From Scandinavium sp002470465 (GTDB taxonomy: Bacteria > Pseudomonadota > Gammaproteobacteria > Enterobacterales > Enterobacteriaceae), in assembly GCF_040750395.1 (NCBI RefSeq), contig NZ_JBFLVD010000012.1:62001-126000 (forward strand): 64,000 bases of DNA. Direction: 5' to 3'. The stretch's first letter is position 1, and the number at the start of each line of letters is the position of its first letter. The position numbers were made by a program, and so were the translations under genes. This document shows positions 8,645 to 17,411 of the stretch, in pieces. The notes under the pieces are model-generated. The model had not been told where the DNA came from. It did not search any database and saw only the letters and a program-made list of their open reading frames with translations.

Positions 8645-9601
8645 TCAGTAGCCCATGTCTTTTTTCTTATCCAGCTGGGCCTGGGCGCTGTCTTTCAGGT
8701 ACAGCTGAGAGTGCGTCAGGGTCAGCTTCGGCGGCATAGTGCCGTCTTTCTTGAATTTCTCCAGCGCATCAAACGCCGGGCCAGCCATGTTTGGCGTCAG
8801 CTCCACGTTGGCGTTGGCTTCGTCGGCCAGCATCGCTTTATAGATATCCGGCACGCCGTCGATAGAACCCGTCAGGATATCTTTGCCTGGCTTCAGACCC
8901 GCTTCTTTGATGGCCTGAATGGCACCGATAGCCATGTCATCGTTATGGGCGTAAACCATGCAGATGTTCTTGCCGTTGTTTTCTGCTTTGATGAAGCTTT
9001 CCATCACTTCTTTACCTTTACTGCGGGTAAAGTCGCCGGACTGAGAGCGGATAATCTTAATGTTTGGCGCTTTAGCGATGGCTTCGGCAAAGCCTTTCTT
9101 ACGATCGATAGCGACGCTTGCCCCGACGGTACCCTGCAGCTCAACAACGTTACACGGCTTCCCGGCTTCGGTTTTTACCAGCCAGTCGCCAATCAGTTTG
9201 CCTTCCAGCACGTTATCGGCGGTGACGGTGGTCATGTAGAGCGATTTGTCTTTCACATCAATCGAACGGTCGAGCAGGAACACCGGGATTTTGGCCTGTT
9301 TGGCTTCTTTCAGCACCGGCTCCCAGCCGGTTGCGACCACAGGAGCAATGAAAATGGCGTCCACGCCCTGGGCGATGAACGAACGTACCGCTTTGATTTG
9401 GTTCTCTTGTTTTTGCTGTCCATCAGCGATTTTCAGGGTGATCCCACGTTTTTCGGCTTCACTTTTTGCCACGCTGGTTTCAGCAGCACGCCAGCCAGAT
9501 TCCGAACCAACCTGTGAAAATCCTACGGTTAAAGGGGCAGCCATCGCCATAGACGACATGGCTGCGGAAACAGCGGAGACAAGAAGTAAACGCTTCCACA
9601 T
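8645..9601 (-). CDS. ytfQ: Galactofuranose-binding periplasmic protein
   Basis: YtfQ is the soluble periplasmic receptor that delivers galactofuranose to YtfT/YjfF. The 318-residue precursor has a signal peptide of about 21 residues (MWKRLLLVSAVSAAMSSMAMA, cut before APLTVGFSQ). A type I periplasmic-binding fold follows, with the segments KIADGQQKQENQIKAVR, DAIFIAPVVATGW and VYAHNDDMAIGAIQAIKEAG. The ATG follows a GAGAGG ribosome site. The promoter region holds a GalR/GalS-like operator. As the first gene, before a hairpin-rich gap, it is probably made in excess over the membrane parts, as usual for binding proteins. Confidence 0.97.
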   Translation of the reverse strand: MWKRLLLVSAVSAAMSSMAMAAPLTVGFSQVGSESGWRAAETSVAKSEAEKRGITLKIADGQQKQENQIKAVRSFIAQGVDAIFIAPVVATGWEPVLKEAKQAKIPVFLLDRSIDVKDKSLYMTTVTADNVLEGKLIGDWLVKTEAGKPCNVVELQGTVGASVAIDRKKGFAEAIAKAPNIKIIRSQSGDFTRSKGKEVMESFIKAENNGKNICMVYAHNDDMAIGAIQAIKEAGLKPGKDILTGSIDGVPDIYKAMLADEANANVELTPNMAGPAFDALEKFKKDGTMPPKLTLTHSQLYLKDSAQAQLDKKKDMGY

Positions 9602-9651
9602 AAGGGTATCCTCTCTGAGATTTTGTGGGTAAAACCAGCATCTGCCGAAAA

Positions 9652-9657
9652 ACTATA
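9652..9657 (-). promoter_or_regulatory. Probable -10 element of ytfQ
   Basis: TATAGT on the minus strand lies about 50 bases before the ytfQ ATG. No good -35 hexamer is found at 16-18 bases upstream, which fits an activator-dependent promoter. The GalR-like operator lies about 60-75 bases upstream. Confidence 0.5.
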
Positions 9658-9669
9658 GACAATGAGAAA

Positions 9670-9692
9670 TGTAACGTGATGCGTTACATCAC
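9670..9692. promoter_or_regulatory. Nested inverted repeats upstream of ytfQ
   Basis: TGTAACG (9670-9676) and CGTTACA (9682-9688) form a perfect 7-bp inverted repeat with a 5-base spacer. GTGATG (9676-9681) and CATCAC (9687-9692) form another, offset by six bases. They sit at the expected -35 region of the ytfQ promoter. The half-site spacing does not fit CRP, so the regulator is unknown. Confidence 0.5.
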
Positions 9693-9716
9693 ACTTCCAA
9701 AAAGAGAAAGTGTGAT

Positions 9717-9732
9717 TTGTAAGCGCTTCCAC
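9717..9732 (-). promoter_or_regulatory. GalR/GalS-type operator of the ytfQ operon
   Basis: TTGTAAGCGCTTCCAC matches the galactose repressor consensus GTGKAANCGNTTNCAC at 15 of 16 positions. LacI-family repressors bind such sites. A CRP-like left half (AAGTGTGAT) directly adjoins it. The site suggests that galactofuranose uptake is under galactose repressor and isorepressor control. Confidence 0.7.
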
Positions 9733-9849
9733 AGCTTTATTCATCAAGCGGCTGGCTTTATGGATTTTTCACCTGGTTAAAGGCTCTGAAAAACGACGCG
9801 AAGGCAAGCCAGGACTGAAAAGAAGCGAAGACATTTAGGTTGAGTTGGC

Positions 9850-9855
9850 TATAAT
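9850..9855 (+). promoter_or_regulatory. -10 element of ppa
   Basis: A perfect TATAAT lies 41 bases before the ppa ATG. The -35 region at 9827-9832 (GAAGAC) is poor. Confidence 0.65.
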
Positions 9856-9895
9856 ACCGGGCACTTGGTTGCCATACATTTTTAAGGAATCCGAC

Positions 9896-10423
9896 ATGAG
9901 CTTACTCAACGTCCCTGCGGGCAAAGAGCTGCCAGAAGACATCTACGTTGTTATCGAAATTCCTGCTAACGCAGATCCAATCAAATACGAAATCGACAAA
10001 GACACCGGTGCGCTGTTCGTGGACCGCTTCATGTCTACCGCGATGTTCTATCCGTGCAACTACGGCTACATCAACCACACCCTGTCTCTGGACGGTGACC
10101 CGGTTGACGTTCTGGTTCCAACGCCATATCCACTGCAGCCGGGCTCCGTGATTCGCTGCCGTCCGGTTGGCGTCCTGAAGATGACCGACGAAGCCGGTGA
10201 AGATGCGAAGCTGGTTGCCGTACCGCACACCAAACTGAGCAAAGAGTACGATCACATTAAAGATGTGAACGACCTGCCAGAACTGCTGAAAGCCCAGATC
10301 GCTCACTTCTTCGAGCACTACAAAGATCTGGAAAAAGGCAAATGGGTGAAAGTGGAAGGCTGGGACAACGCTGAAGCTGCAAAAGCAGAAATCATCGCCT
10401 CCTTCGAGCGCGCGAAGAAGTAA
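9896..10423 (+). CDS. ppa: Inorganic pyrophosphatase
   Basis: This essential cytoplasmic family I pyrophosphatase hydrolyses PPi to two phosphates and pulls biosynthetic reactions forward. It has 175 residues (K-12 has 176; the C-terminus here ends RAKK). The active-site signature DGDPVDVLV at 66-74 supplies the Mg-binding aspartates D66, D68 and D71, and K30 and Y56 regions are conserved. I place the start at ATG 9896 (MSLLNVPAGK), matching the family; the upstream extension of this frame is leader DNA. It follows TTTAAGGAATCCGAC, a good ribosome site. A strong terminator follows. Confidence 0.98.
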   Translation: MSLLNVPAGKELPEDIYVVIEIPANADPIKYEIDKDTGALFVDRFMSTAMFYPCNYGYINHTLSLDGDPVDVLVPTPYPLQPGSVIRCRPVGVLKMTDEAGEDAKLVAVPHTKLSKEYDHIKDVNDLPELLKAQIAHFFEHYKDLEKGKWVKVEGWDNAEAAKAEIIASFERAKK

Positions 10424-10440
10424 TTCTTTTCGTGATAAAA

Positions 10441-10466
10441 AACACCGCCTCCGGGCGGTGTTTTTT
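10441..10466 (+). terminator. Rho-independent terminator of ppa
   Basis: A 9-bp stem AACACCGCC/GGCGGTGTT with a TCCG loop is followed by a run of T. Preceding A residues could let it also act weakly on the other strand. Confidence 0.92.
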
Positions 10467-10475
10467 ATTGTGCAC

Positions 10476-10508
10476 AAAAAGTCACGCCACCCGAAGGTGG
10501 CGTGACTT
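10476..10508 (-). terminator. Terminator of the tamA-tamB-ytfP operon
   Basis: A perfect 13-bp stem AAGTCACGCCACC/GGTGGCGTGACTT closes on a TTCG tetraloop when read on the minus strand. It runs into TTTTTGTGC. It sits directly after the ytfP stop codon. Confidence 0.9.
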
Positions 10509-10510
10509 AG

Positions 10511-10855
10511 TCAGAACTTATCTTTATCCAGCCAGTTGCCGGTATCGATTCGGGTGAAGCCGTCTACCGGACGCTGATAGACGTACATCCACGCGCTGCC
10601 GTACGGCGTCTGAATCAGGTAGCGGGCGTACTCACCACCTTTGGTACGCAGCGCATCAAGCTCGGCGAGCGTCGAGGCGTCGATTCGATAAACTTCACCT
10701 GCTACTGTTCCTTCACCGGGAACCGCGCCTGGATAGTGGCCCAGGCTGTAGAGCTGATAGTTATCGACGCTGTGATCGCCCAGCCACTGAGCGTTGGTCA
10801 TCCAGTGGCTGTTGCCCTGTTTGCGCCGTAAACTGCCGTAAACAAATATTCGCAT
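10511..10855 (-). CDS. ytfP: Gamma-glutamylcyclotransferase-like protein YtfP
   Basis: This 114-residue cytoplasmic protein belongs to the AIG2/gamma-glutamylcyclotransferase-like family. It starts with the family motif VYGSLRRKQGN (residues 5-15) and contains GEVYRIDASTLAELDALE-like spacing before a C-terminal YVYQRP. The enzymatic substrate of YtfP has not been settled. It begins two bases after the tamB stop codon, so it is translated from the tam operon mRNA; the functional link to TamAB is unclear. Confidence 0.93.
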   Translation of the reverse strand: MRIFVYGSLRRKQGNSHWMTNAQWLGDHSVDNYQLYSLGHYPGAVPGEGTVAGEVYRIDASTLAELDALRTKGGEYARYLIQTPYGSAWMYVYQRPVDGFTRIDTGNWLDKDKF

Positions 10856-10857
10856 TG

Positions 10858-13800
10858 CTAAAACTCGAACTGATAGAGCAGATCAAGTGCCTGGTCTATG
10901 CCAGACACCGCTTCCAGATATAGCTTGGGCATCAGACGGTAGCGTAGCGTGAGTGTTGCCAGAGAGTCAAAAATTCCCACGCCATATTTCACCTGCAATC
11001 CTGGAGCGATGTAGCCGCTCACCACAACCTGTGAGGAGTCGCCCACCCCGGCAGTATCCAGGGCCAGATTGCTGACGCCAAACGTCTCGCCGATTTTACC
11101 CACAATCTGCCCACTTTGTGCAACCCCTAGTCCGACCAGCGCTGACGTCATCGCCGCGCCGTCCCCCTGCTGGCTGTCGAGCCCCTGCCCGCGAAGCAGG
11201 TACGAAAGCGCCGCCTGCTGCGACATTGCCGGGTCGGAGAAGATTTCGGCCTTCGGCTGATCCGCCAGCCCGGTCACGCGTACACCCGCGGTGACGTTAT
11301 CTTCCGTGGCATCCGGGTTACGAATTGCTTCAATATTCAGCATCGGCCGATCCGGCGGGCCGGAGAACAGCAGGATGCCTTTACGCACGATCAAATCCTG
11401 CCCATAGGCGTGGAAGCGCCCTTGCGGGATGTTGATCTGGCCATTCAGACCCAGACCATGTTTGTCCTGAGCCACTTTCAGATCGCCCGTCAGGCGCGCC
11501 TTCAGGCCGAACGCGTCCAGGCGCACGTTGTTACCGACGTGAATAGTCAGATTGCTGTTGATCGGAATGCCCGCGGTTTGCGGATTAACCGGCTTCAGGT
11601 CTTGGTCGAGCATGACTTCATCGCTGGAGACGCCGACGGCGCTCTGCGGCACGTCATGCACCACGATGCGCGCCCACGGTACATCCACGTTGCCATCCAG
11701 CGTAAACAGGCTCGGCGTTGCGGTGAAGACCACGTCCGGCGACACATCAAGGCGAACCATTGGCGGTACGGTGATGCGCACCCGACTGCCTTTTGCCGCC
11801 ACCTGCGCGCGCCAGTTGTCGATTTGCGTCCAGTCGGCGTTACCGCTGAGGCTAATTTGCCCCTGCTGGGTGGCAATTACGCCATCGAGCGTCGAGCGCG
11901 TGCCGTTGAAGTTCATCGCCACCCGGCTCGGCTGCATGTCAAACGGCATAAAGTTACCGTCGATATCCAGACCGGTCAGCGCCAGCTGTCCGAACAGCTG
12001 CGGACTCTGAACGTTCCCCCCAAGGCGCAGGTTCGCATTCAGAGTGCCCGCGGCCTTTTCCCCACGTGCGAAAATCGGGTTGATCATCGCCAGGGAGAAG
12101 TTACGGATATTCACGTTGCCGCCGAGATTGCGCCGCCCCTGCGGATCGGTCACTTCAACCTGTCCGTCAAGCTGGCCGTTGTTGGTCAGGCGAATCATCC
12201 AGCCCAGCTGAGCACGATTATTGTGCAGATCGGCGTTCAGGTTAAGCGTGTCGAAGGCTACCGGCAGCGCCGCGTCGTTCACCGTCTGCGTGACCTTCAC
12301 GTTACGTCCGCTAAGCGTCACTTTGCCCTGCGGAAGACCCGGTTTGGTCGCATCCCAGCTCACGTCCGCATTGCCGGTGAACACGCCGCTCGCCTGAGTG
12401 GCTTCCGGCATAAACGGCTTGAGCATGGCTAAATCAAAGCGGTTAAGATTGACCACCGCCCGCCCGGTCTCACCGGCATCAATGGTTTGCGGCACGCACA
12501 GCTCTGCGTTCGGGTTCGTCCAGCAGTGAGGCCCGATGCTGATTTTCTGCTCTTTATTGCGGAAATCGAGCGTAATGGCGCGCGAGAGCGACACGAGCCC
12601 AACCGGCGTCTGGAAGCGGGTATTGCTGAGCGTCCCTTTCCAGCGCTCTTCTTTACGGTCAAAGCTGCCCGCCAAATCAAGCTGGCCGGACACCGGCTCG
12701 CCCTGAACACGCAGCTCCAGCTTGTGCTGTTTCTCATCGCCTTTCGCGGACAGCAGCACCTGCCTGATATTGACGCCGGGCTGCGCAATACCGTTCACAC
12801 GCACATCGAGGTTACCGCCAATCTGGTCGGTGGATTTCACATCGCCTTTGATCGAAGCCTGAGCGACGGAAATCTCCTGCCAGCGCAGGTTGCGGGCAGT
12901 GATATCCGCCAGCAGCTGCGGCGCATCGACGGTGCCGCGAACTTTCAGCAGACCTTTGGCCGTGCCGCCGAGGCCCGGAAGCGCGTTATCCAGCCCCGGC
13001 GCATCGATGGTCGCATCCAGGTTCAGCTCCTTCACGCCCAGTTCGCCCTTCACGTCGGCGCTGTTGCGCCCAAGCTCCAGATGGAGCCCCGGTATTTTCC
13101 ATTGCAGATAGCTGTTGCCCGAAAGCTTACCGTCAACGTTTACTTTATTTTGCTTCACGTTGCCGGTGAGCTTAAGCTCTGGCACGTCCACCTGCCAGCT
13201 GCCGCCATACAGGCTGCCGGTGGTTTTGATGCTGCCGTTGAGTTTTGCAGGCCAGTCCGGCATTTCTTTAGCGGTATTGATGCCGTTTAGCGTCAGCGCA
13301 CCGCGCCAGCTAATCGCCTGCTGCCAGTCCAGCAGCGCCTTGAGCTCCGTTTTCCCTTCCAGCGCCGCGATGGTCAGCTTATCGAGATTCACCTGCAGCT
13401 CATTGCCTTTAGCATCCAGCGTGATAGTTGCCGGAGGCACATCCTGTCCTTTCACCGCCGTGCGGAACGACAGCGTGTAGTCGGTCATTTTGCCGCTGAG
13501 CTTCAGCTTCAGGTCATCGGCCTGATACTGTTTCGCGCCGGTAAACGGCCAGTAAAGCTGCTTGCTCAGCACTTCCAGATTCAGCGGCAGCCCGGCTTCG
13601 GCGAGCTGCGCCTGCGCCCGAATGCCAACGTCTACCGGACCAGAGAGATTGATCCCGACGTCGAGCTGCTTGCGCACTTCGCCGCCGATTTTCATTTTGA
13701 TCTTCTCGCCCTTCACCGGGTCGATATTCAGGGTGCTGTTAAGGGTTAAATCGACCGGCCAGCTGTCCTGAAGTTTTGCCGTGCCGGTGGCGTTCACCGT

Positions 13801-14634
13801 GCCCTGGCTGGAGTCAACGTCCAGCGCGTCCAGCTTCATGTCGCCGTCAATGCTGCTGACTTTAAGCAGCATTTTGTAGACGGTAAGGTCGGTGTCACCC
13901 GTCAGCCTAAGCTGCTCACCGCGAAATTCCTCAATATTCAGATTGAGCGGCAGATGCACGTCGGTCATTTCTGGCAGCACCGGCTTCGAGAAGAGTTCCT
14001 TCATCGTCTCACCGAGCGTTTTTTCATCCGGCTTCGGCTTCTCGATTTTCGGCTCAACCACCTGTTCCTGCGCCACGTTAGCCACTTTCGGTAGGGCGAT
14101 AAGCAGCCCCTGTAGCGAGGTCGGCATCAGCGTCAGGTTTTTATCCTGCCAGTTAAGGCCGGAGGTGAAATCCATCACCGACACGGTGGTGTCGTCGATT
14201 TTGATATTCACGTTATTCAGCGCGATCCGGCTCAGGGTTATCGGGTACGGCGTGGAGAGGTTCAGCGGCCCGCTGTCCTCTTCCATCGCGGGTGCTGACG
14301 GCGGCATTTTTTTGCTGTCGATCGCCACGTTCACGTTTGAAAGCGACAGATCGTTCACGCACAGGCTGCTTTTCCACAGGCAGGCAGTATTCACCGCCAG
14401 ATGGAACTGCCCCGCGTCTACCGCCACGCCTGGCTGCTCATAGCGCAGGTTTTTAACCGTTAAATCTTTCCAGCCGCCGACCACCTGGCCGATGGAAAGG
14501 CCGGGCACCCAGCGATCTGCGGCCTTGAAAACCAGATGCAGGCCGGTCGTGGTGCCCACCAGAAACGCCACCGTGCCCAGCAGCAGAATGAGGAATACCA
14601 GTACGCCGAGGCTAATCTTCTTCCATAAACTCAT
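10858..14634 (-). CDS. tamB: Translocation and assembly module subunit TamB
   Basis: TamB is an AsmA-like giant anchored in the inner membrane by an N-terminal helix (about residues 7-29) and spanning the periplasm to TamA. It promotes assembly of autotransporters and some beta-barrel proteins and takes part in phospholipid transport to the outer membrane. The 1258 residues match K-12 TamB (1259). The long middle is made of short amphipathic beta repeats. The conserved C-terminal DUF490 domain includes GKIGETFGVSNLALDTAG and ends with the barrel-like LDLLYQFEF. It overlaps the tamA stop by four bases (ATGA). Confidence 0.97.
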   Translation of the reverse strand: MSLWKKISLGVLVFLILLLGTVAFLVGTTTGLHLVFKAADRWVPGLSIGQVVGGWKDLTVKNLRYEQPGVAVDAGQFHLAVNTACLWKSSLCVNDLSLSNVNVAIDSKKMPPSAPAMEEDSGPLNLSTPYPITLSRIALNNVNIKIDDTTVSVMDFTSGLNWQDKNLTLMPTSLQGLLIALPKVANVAQEQVVEPKIEKPKPDEKTLGETMKELFSKPVLPEMTDVHLPLNLNIEEFRGEQLRLTGDTDLTVYKMLLKVSSIDGDMKLDALDVDSSQGTVNATGTAKLQDSWPVDLTLNSTLNIDPVKGEKIKMKIGGEVRKQLDVGINLSGPVDVGIRAQAQLAEAGLPLNLEVLSKQLYWPFTGAKQYQADDLKLKLSGKMTDYTLSFRTAVKGQDVPPATITLDAKGNELQVNLDKLTIAALEGKTELKALLDWQQAISWRGALTLNGINTAKEMPDWPAKLNGSIKTTGSLYGGSWQVDVPELKLTGNVKQNKVNVDGKLSGNSYLQWKIPGLHLELGRNSADVKGELGVKELNLDATIDAPGLDNALPGLGGTAKGLLKVRGTVDAPQLLADITARNLRWQEISVAQASIKGDVKSTDQIGGNLDVRVNGIAQPGVNIRQVLLSAKGDEKQHKLELRVQGEPVSGQLDLAGSFDRKEERWKGTLSNTRFQTPVGLVSLSRAITLDFRNKEQKISIGPHCWTNPNAELCVPQTIDAGETGRAVVNLNRFDLAMLKPFMPEATQASGVFTGNADVSWDATKPGLPQGKVTLSGRNVKVTQTVNDAALPVAFDTLNLNADLHNNRAQLGWMIRLTNNGQLDGQVEVTDPQGRRNLGGNVNIRNFSLAMINPIFARGEKAAGTLNANLRLGGNVQSPQLFGQLALTGLDIDGNFMPFDMQPSRVAMNFNGTRSTLDGVIATQQGQISLSGNADWTQIDNWRAQVAAKGSRVRITVPPMVRLDVSPDVVFTATPSLFTLDGNVDVPWARIVVHDVPQSAVGVSSDEVMLDQDLKPVNPQTAGIPINSNLTIHVGNNVRLDAFGLKARLTGDLKVAQDKHGLGLNGQINIPQGRFHAYGQDLIVRKGILLFSGPPDRPMLNIEAIRNPDATEDNVTAGVRVTGLADQPKAEIFSDPAMSQQAALSYLLRGQGLDSQQGDGAAMTSALVGLGVAQSGQIVGKIGETFGVSNLALDTAGVGDSSQVVVSGYIAPGLQVKYGVGIFDSLATLTLRYRLMPKLYLEAVSGIDQALDLLYQFEF

Positions 14635-16364
14635 AATTCTGGCCCCAGACCGATGTAGAACTGTAACCCGTGCTCGTCTTTGTCACCGACCGGCACCGCC
14701 AGGTCGAGCTTGATGGGCCCGACCGGAGACTGCCAGCGCACGCCGACGCCCGCGCCGGTTTTAAAATCGTCATCGCGGAAGTCGTTTACCGCTTCGCCGC
14801 TGTCGACGAACATCGCCCCCCACCATTTACCGGTCACGTTGTACTGGTACTCCAGCGAGCCCGTCGCCAGTCGCGATGCCCCGGTAAGCTTGCCGTTATC
14901 GTCTTTCGGTGAGATCGACTGGTATTTATAGCCGCGAATGCTGCGATCGCCCCCGGCGAAGAAGCGCAGGTCCGGTGGCACTCTGTCGAAGTCACCGGTT
15001 TCGATCCAGCCAAGGTTGCCGCGCACCACAAAGCGGTGGCGATCGTAAAGGGTGCGAATCCAGGTGTTTTGCGCCTGAATAACGGCGAAGTCGACGTCCG
15101 ATCCCCACGCGGTGTTCGACACGTCCACAGAATAGCGCTGGGAATCGCCCCACGTCGGCATCAGGCCGCCGCGCGAGCGGGTGCGGCTTATCATCACGCC
15201 CGGATAAAGCAGCATGGTGGTGTTGGTGACGTCCGCCTGGGTAAAGTGAGAAAGGCTCCAGCGCAGGTTAATCGCACGCTGCCAGCCGCTGGAAAGATCC
15301 CAGTAACGCGACACGCCGAGCGTAGTGGAGTCCGATTCGGTATCGTTCAGATCGGTGCGCTTAAAGCCACCCTGCAGCAAATAATACTGTTCGAGTGGGT
15401 TCTTCAGCAGCGGCACTTTATAAGAGAAATCGAGCTGCTGCTCCGGTGCGGAAAGGCTTACGGACGAGGTCAGACTGTGGCCGTAGGAGTTGATCCATGG
15501 CTTGTTCCATGACGCTTTAACGCGCGGGCCTACGTCGGTGGAATAGCCAACCCCGGTTTCAATCGTGTTCCGGGTGCGCGGCGATACCACGCCTTCCAGC
15601 GGCAGAACTTTCGTTTTTCGCGCTTTATCAAATTCCGGCGCCACCACCACGGAGTTGAACCAGCCTGTCGCCGAGAGACGGCGGTTGAGCTCGGCCAGAT
15701 CGTCGGAGGTGTAGTAATCCCCTTCCTTAAACGGAATCAGATTTTGCAGATAGCGGTCCTGAATCTGCGATCCCTGGAACGTCACCGGCCCGAAGCGATA
15801 GCGTTCGCCGCTGTCGTAGTCGATGTCCCAGAACGCCTGATGGCGGTCAAGGGAAACGCCAAGCTGGCTCTTTTTGAATTCGCTGTCGAAGTAACCTTTG
15901 CGCAGCGAGACGCTGGTAAGATCTTTCTTGAAACCGTCGTAATCGCCGTGGTTAAGGACAGTCCCGACGGCAGGTCGCTTTTTCAGCAAATCCAGATAAT
16001 CGCGATCGGTTCGCGCCCCGCCGCGTAAAATCACGTCGGTGCCACCAATGCGAACGGGTTCGCCCGGCGTAACGTGAGCCATCAGCACCTGGCGGCCCTT
16101 GGCCGGCGCAGGCTTCAGCTCAAAATCAATCTGCGGTTCGTAATAGCCGAGCGCCTTCAGCCCTTCGCGGATAGCGTCATCGACGCGCGCGCGGAAACGG
16201 CGATCCGGCGTCACCTCGTCGCTCTCGATGGTGGACAGCTGTGCGCGCACGTTCTTCAGCAGCTCTCCGTCAAGCCCATCTACCTGTAAACGTATGTTTG
16301 CCGCTCCGGCAACACCACTGACCAGCAACAGGCTGGCCCAACAAAATTGGCGAATTTGTGGCAC
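14631..16364 (-). CDS. tamA: Translocation and assembly module subunit TamA
   Basis: TamA is an outer-membrane Omp85 protein that works with TamB to insert substrates such as autotransporters. I start it at GTG 16364, five bases after GGGAG, which gives 577 residues, the K-12 length. A TTG start four codons earlier would place the ribosome site inside the gene. A signal peptide (residues 1-21) is followed by three POTRA domains to about residue 270, then a 16-strand barrel. The Omp85 signature FFAGGDRSIRGYKY and C-terminal GLQFYIGLGPEL are present. It is the first gene of tamA-tamB-ytfP and diverges from msrA. Confidence 0.96.
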   Translation of the reverse strand: MPQIRQFCWASLLLVSGVAGAANIRLQVDGLDGELLKNVRAQLSTIESDEVTPDRRFRARVDDAIREGLKALGYYEPQIDFELKPAPAKGRQVLMAHVTPGEPVRIGGTDVILRGGARTDRDYLDLLKKRPAVGTVLNHGDYDGFKKDLTSVSLRKGYFDSEFKKSQLGVSLDRHQAFWDIDYDSGERYRFGPVTFQGSQIQDRYLQNLIPFKEGDYYTSDDLAELNRRLSATGWFNSVVVAPEFDKARKTKVLPLEGVVSPRTRNTIETGVGYSTDVGPRVKASWNKPWINSYGHSLTSSVSLSAPEQQLDFSYKVPLLKNPLEQYYLLQGGFKRTDLNDTESDSTTLGVSRYWDLSSGWQRAINLRWSLSHFTQADVTNTTMLLYPGVMISRTRSRGGLMPTWGDSQRYSVDVSNTAWGSDVDFAVIQAQNTWIRTLYDRHRFVVRGNLGWIETGDFDRVPPDLRFFAGGDRSIRGYKYQSISPKDDNGKLTGASRLATGSLEYQYNVTGKWWGAMFVDSGEAVNDFRDDDFKTGAGVGVRWQSPVGPIKLDLAVPVGDKDEHGLQFYIGLGPEL

Positions 16365-16578
16365 GTCTTCTCCCAAAAAGTCCTTGTTTCCACCCCGTCA
16401 GGAAACACAATGCCGATCTACTGCTTAACAAAATTCCAACACGTTCGGTTGAAAAAAATCGATCCAACTCAATATTATTTCTATGTCTAACTCTAGTCGT
16501 GTTCACGGCCTTTATTGTGTTCAAAGAGAGGCGCTGTGACAACCTTAACCCCAATTTCCTTTATCCGGAGGCCATCCC

Positions 16579-17220
16579 GTGAGTCTATTTGATAAGAAAA
16601 CCCTTGTTTCGCAGGCGGATGCGCTACCCGGTCGCAATACGCCAATGCCCGTCGCCACGCTGCACGCCGTTAATGGCCATTCGATGACCAACGTCCCGGA
16701 AGGCATGGAGATCGCTCTTTTTGCCATGGGTTGTTTCTGGGGAGTGGAGCGCCTCTTCTGGCAGTTGCCCGGCGTGTATAGTACCGCTGCGGGCTACACC
16801 GGAGGCTATACGCCGAATCCGACTTATCGTGAAGTGTGTTCAGGCCAGACCGGCCATGCCGAAGCCGTACGCGTGGTATATAACCCGGCAGTCATCAGCT
16901 ATGAACAGCTGTTGCAGGTGTTCTGGGAGAACCACGACCCGGCGCAGGGCATGCGTCAGGGGAACGATCAGGGCACACAGTACCGCTCGGCGATTTACCC
17001 TCTGACTCCTGAACAGGACAAAGCTGCGCACGAGAGCCTTGAGCGTTTCCAGGCGGCGATGCGCGAAGCCCAGGACGATCGCACCATCACCACCGAAATC
17101 GCTACCGCTAAACCTTTCTATTACGCGGAAGACGATCACCAGCAGTACCTGCATAAGAACCCGTACGGCTACTGCGGTATCGGCGGAATCGGGGTGTGCT
17201 TACCGCCACAGCTTGCCTGA
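16579..17220 (+). CDS. msrA: Peptide methionine-S-sulfoxide reductase A
   Basis: MsrA repairs the S-epimer of oxidised methionine in proteins, using thioredoxin as reductant. The 213-residue protein carries the catalytic motif GCFWG at 51-55 with nucleophile Cys52, and the resolving cysteines near the end (YGYCGIGGIGVC). The start codon is GTG, nine bases after a strong GGAGG; K-12 MsrA (212 residues) aligns from the same position. It diverges from tamA across 214 bp. A terminator hairpin lies downstream before paeA. Confidence 0.97.
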   Translation: MSLFDKKTLVSQADALPGRNTPMPVATLHAVNGHSMTNVPEGMEIALFAMGCFWGVERLFWQLPGVYSTAAGYTGGYTPNPTYREVCSGQTGHAEAVRVVYNPAVISYEQLLQVFWENHDPAQGMRQGNDQGTQYRSAIYPLTPEQDKAAHESLERFQAAMREAQDDRTITTEIATAKPFYYAEDDHQQYLHKNPYGYCGIGGIGVCLPPQLA

Positions 17221-17308
17221 GGCCTGAACTTGCCATCGCAACGCCGGGGCGCAAAGTTAAGCCTCTGGCGAATTTACAGTCCCTTACGCTATACTATCCC
17301 ACGATATT

Positions 17309-17339
17309 ACCGGTCCAGCGCCTTCGGACCGGTTTTTTT
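17309..17339 (+). terminator. Terminator or attenuator between msrA and paeA
   Basis: The stem ACCGGTCC/GGACCGGT with a 9-base loop is followed by seven T. It lies 88 bases after msrA and 72 bases before the paeA start. A TATACT hexamer at 17290-17295 just upstream could be a promoter whose transcript meets this terminator at once. Confidence 0.85.
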
Positions 17340-17411
17340 AAGCGCAATTTCACGCGCAAAAACATCATCAACTATCCTTCCGAGGTTCTGGCGACAAAAG
17401 CCAGAAAAACT

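Noticed and set aside
9676..9692. CRP site upstream of ytfQ
   Set aside because: GTGA and TCAC are separated by nine bases rather than six, so the full site does not fit CRP. Only a half site (TGTGA) next to the gal operator remains.
11410..13290. Long plus-strand frames of 340 and 267 codons
   Set aside because: Both are antisense to tamB and show the compositional bias of complementary-strand frames.
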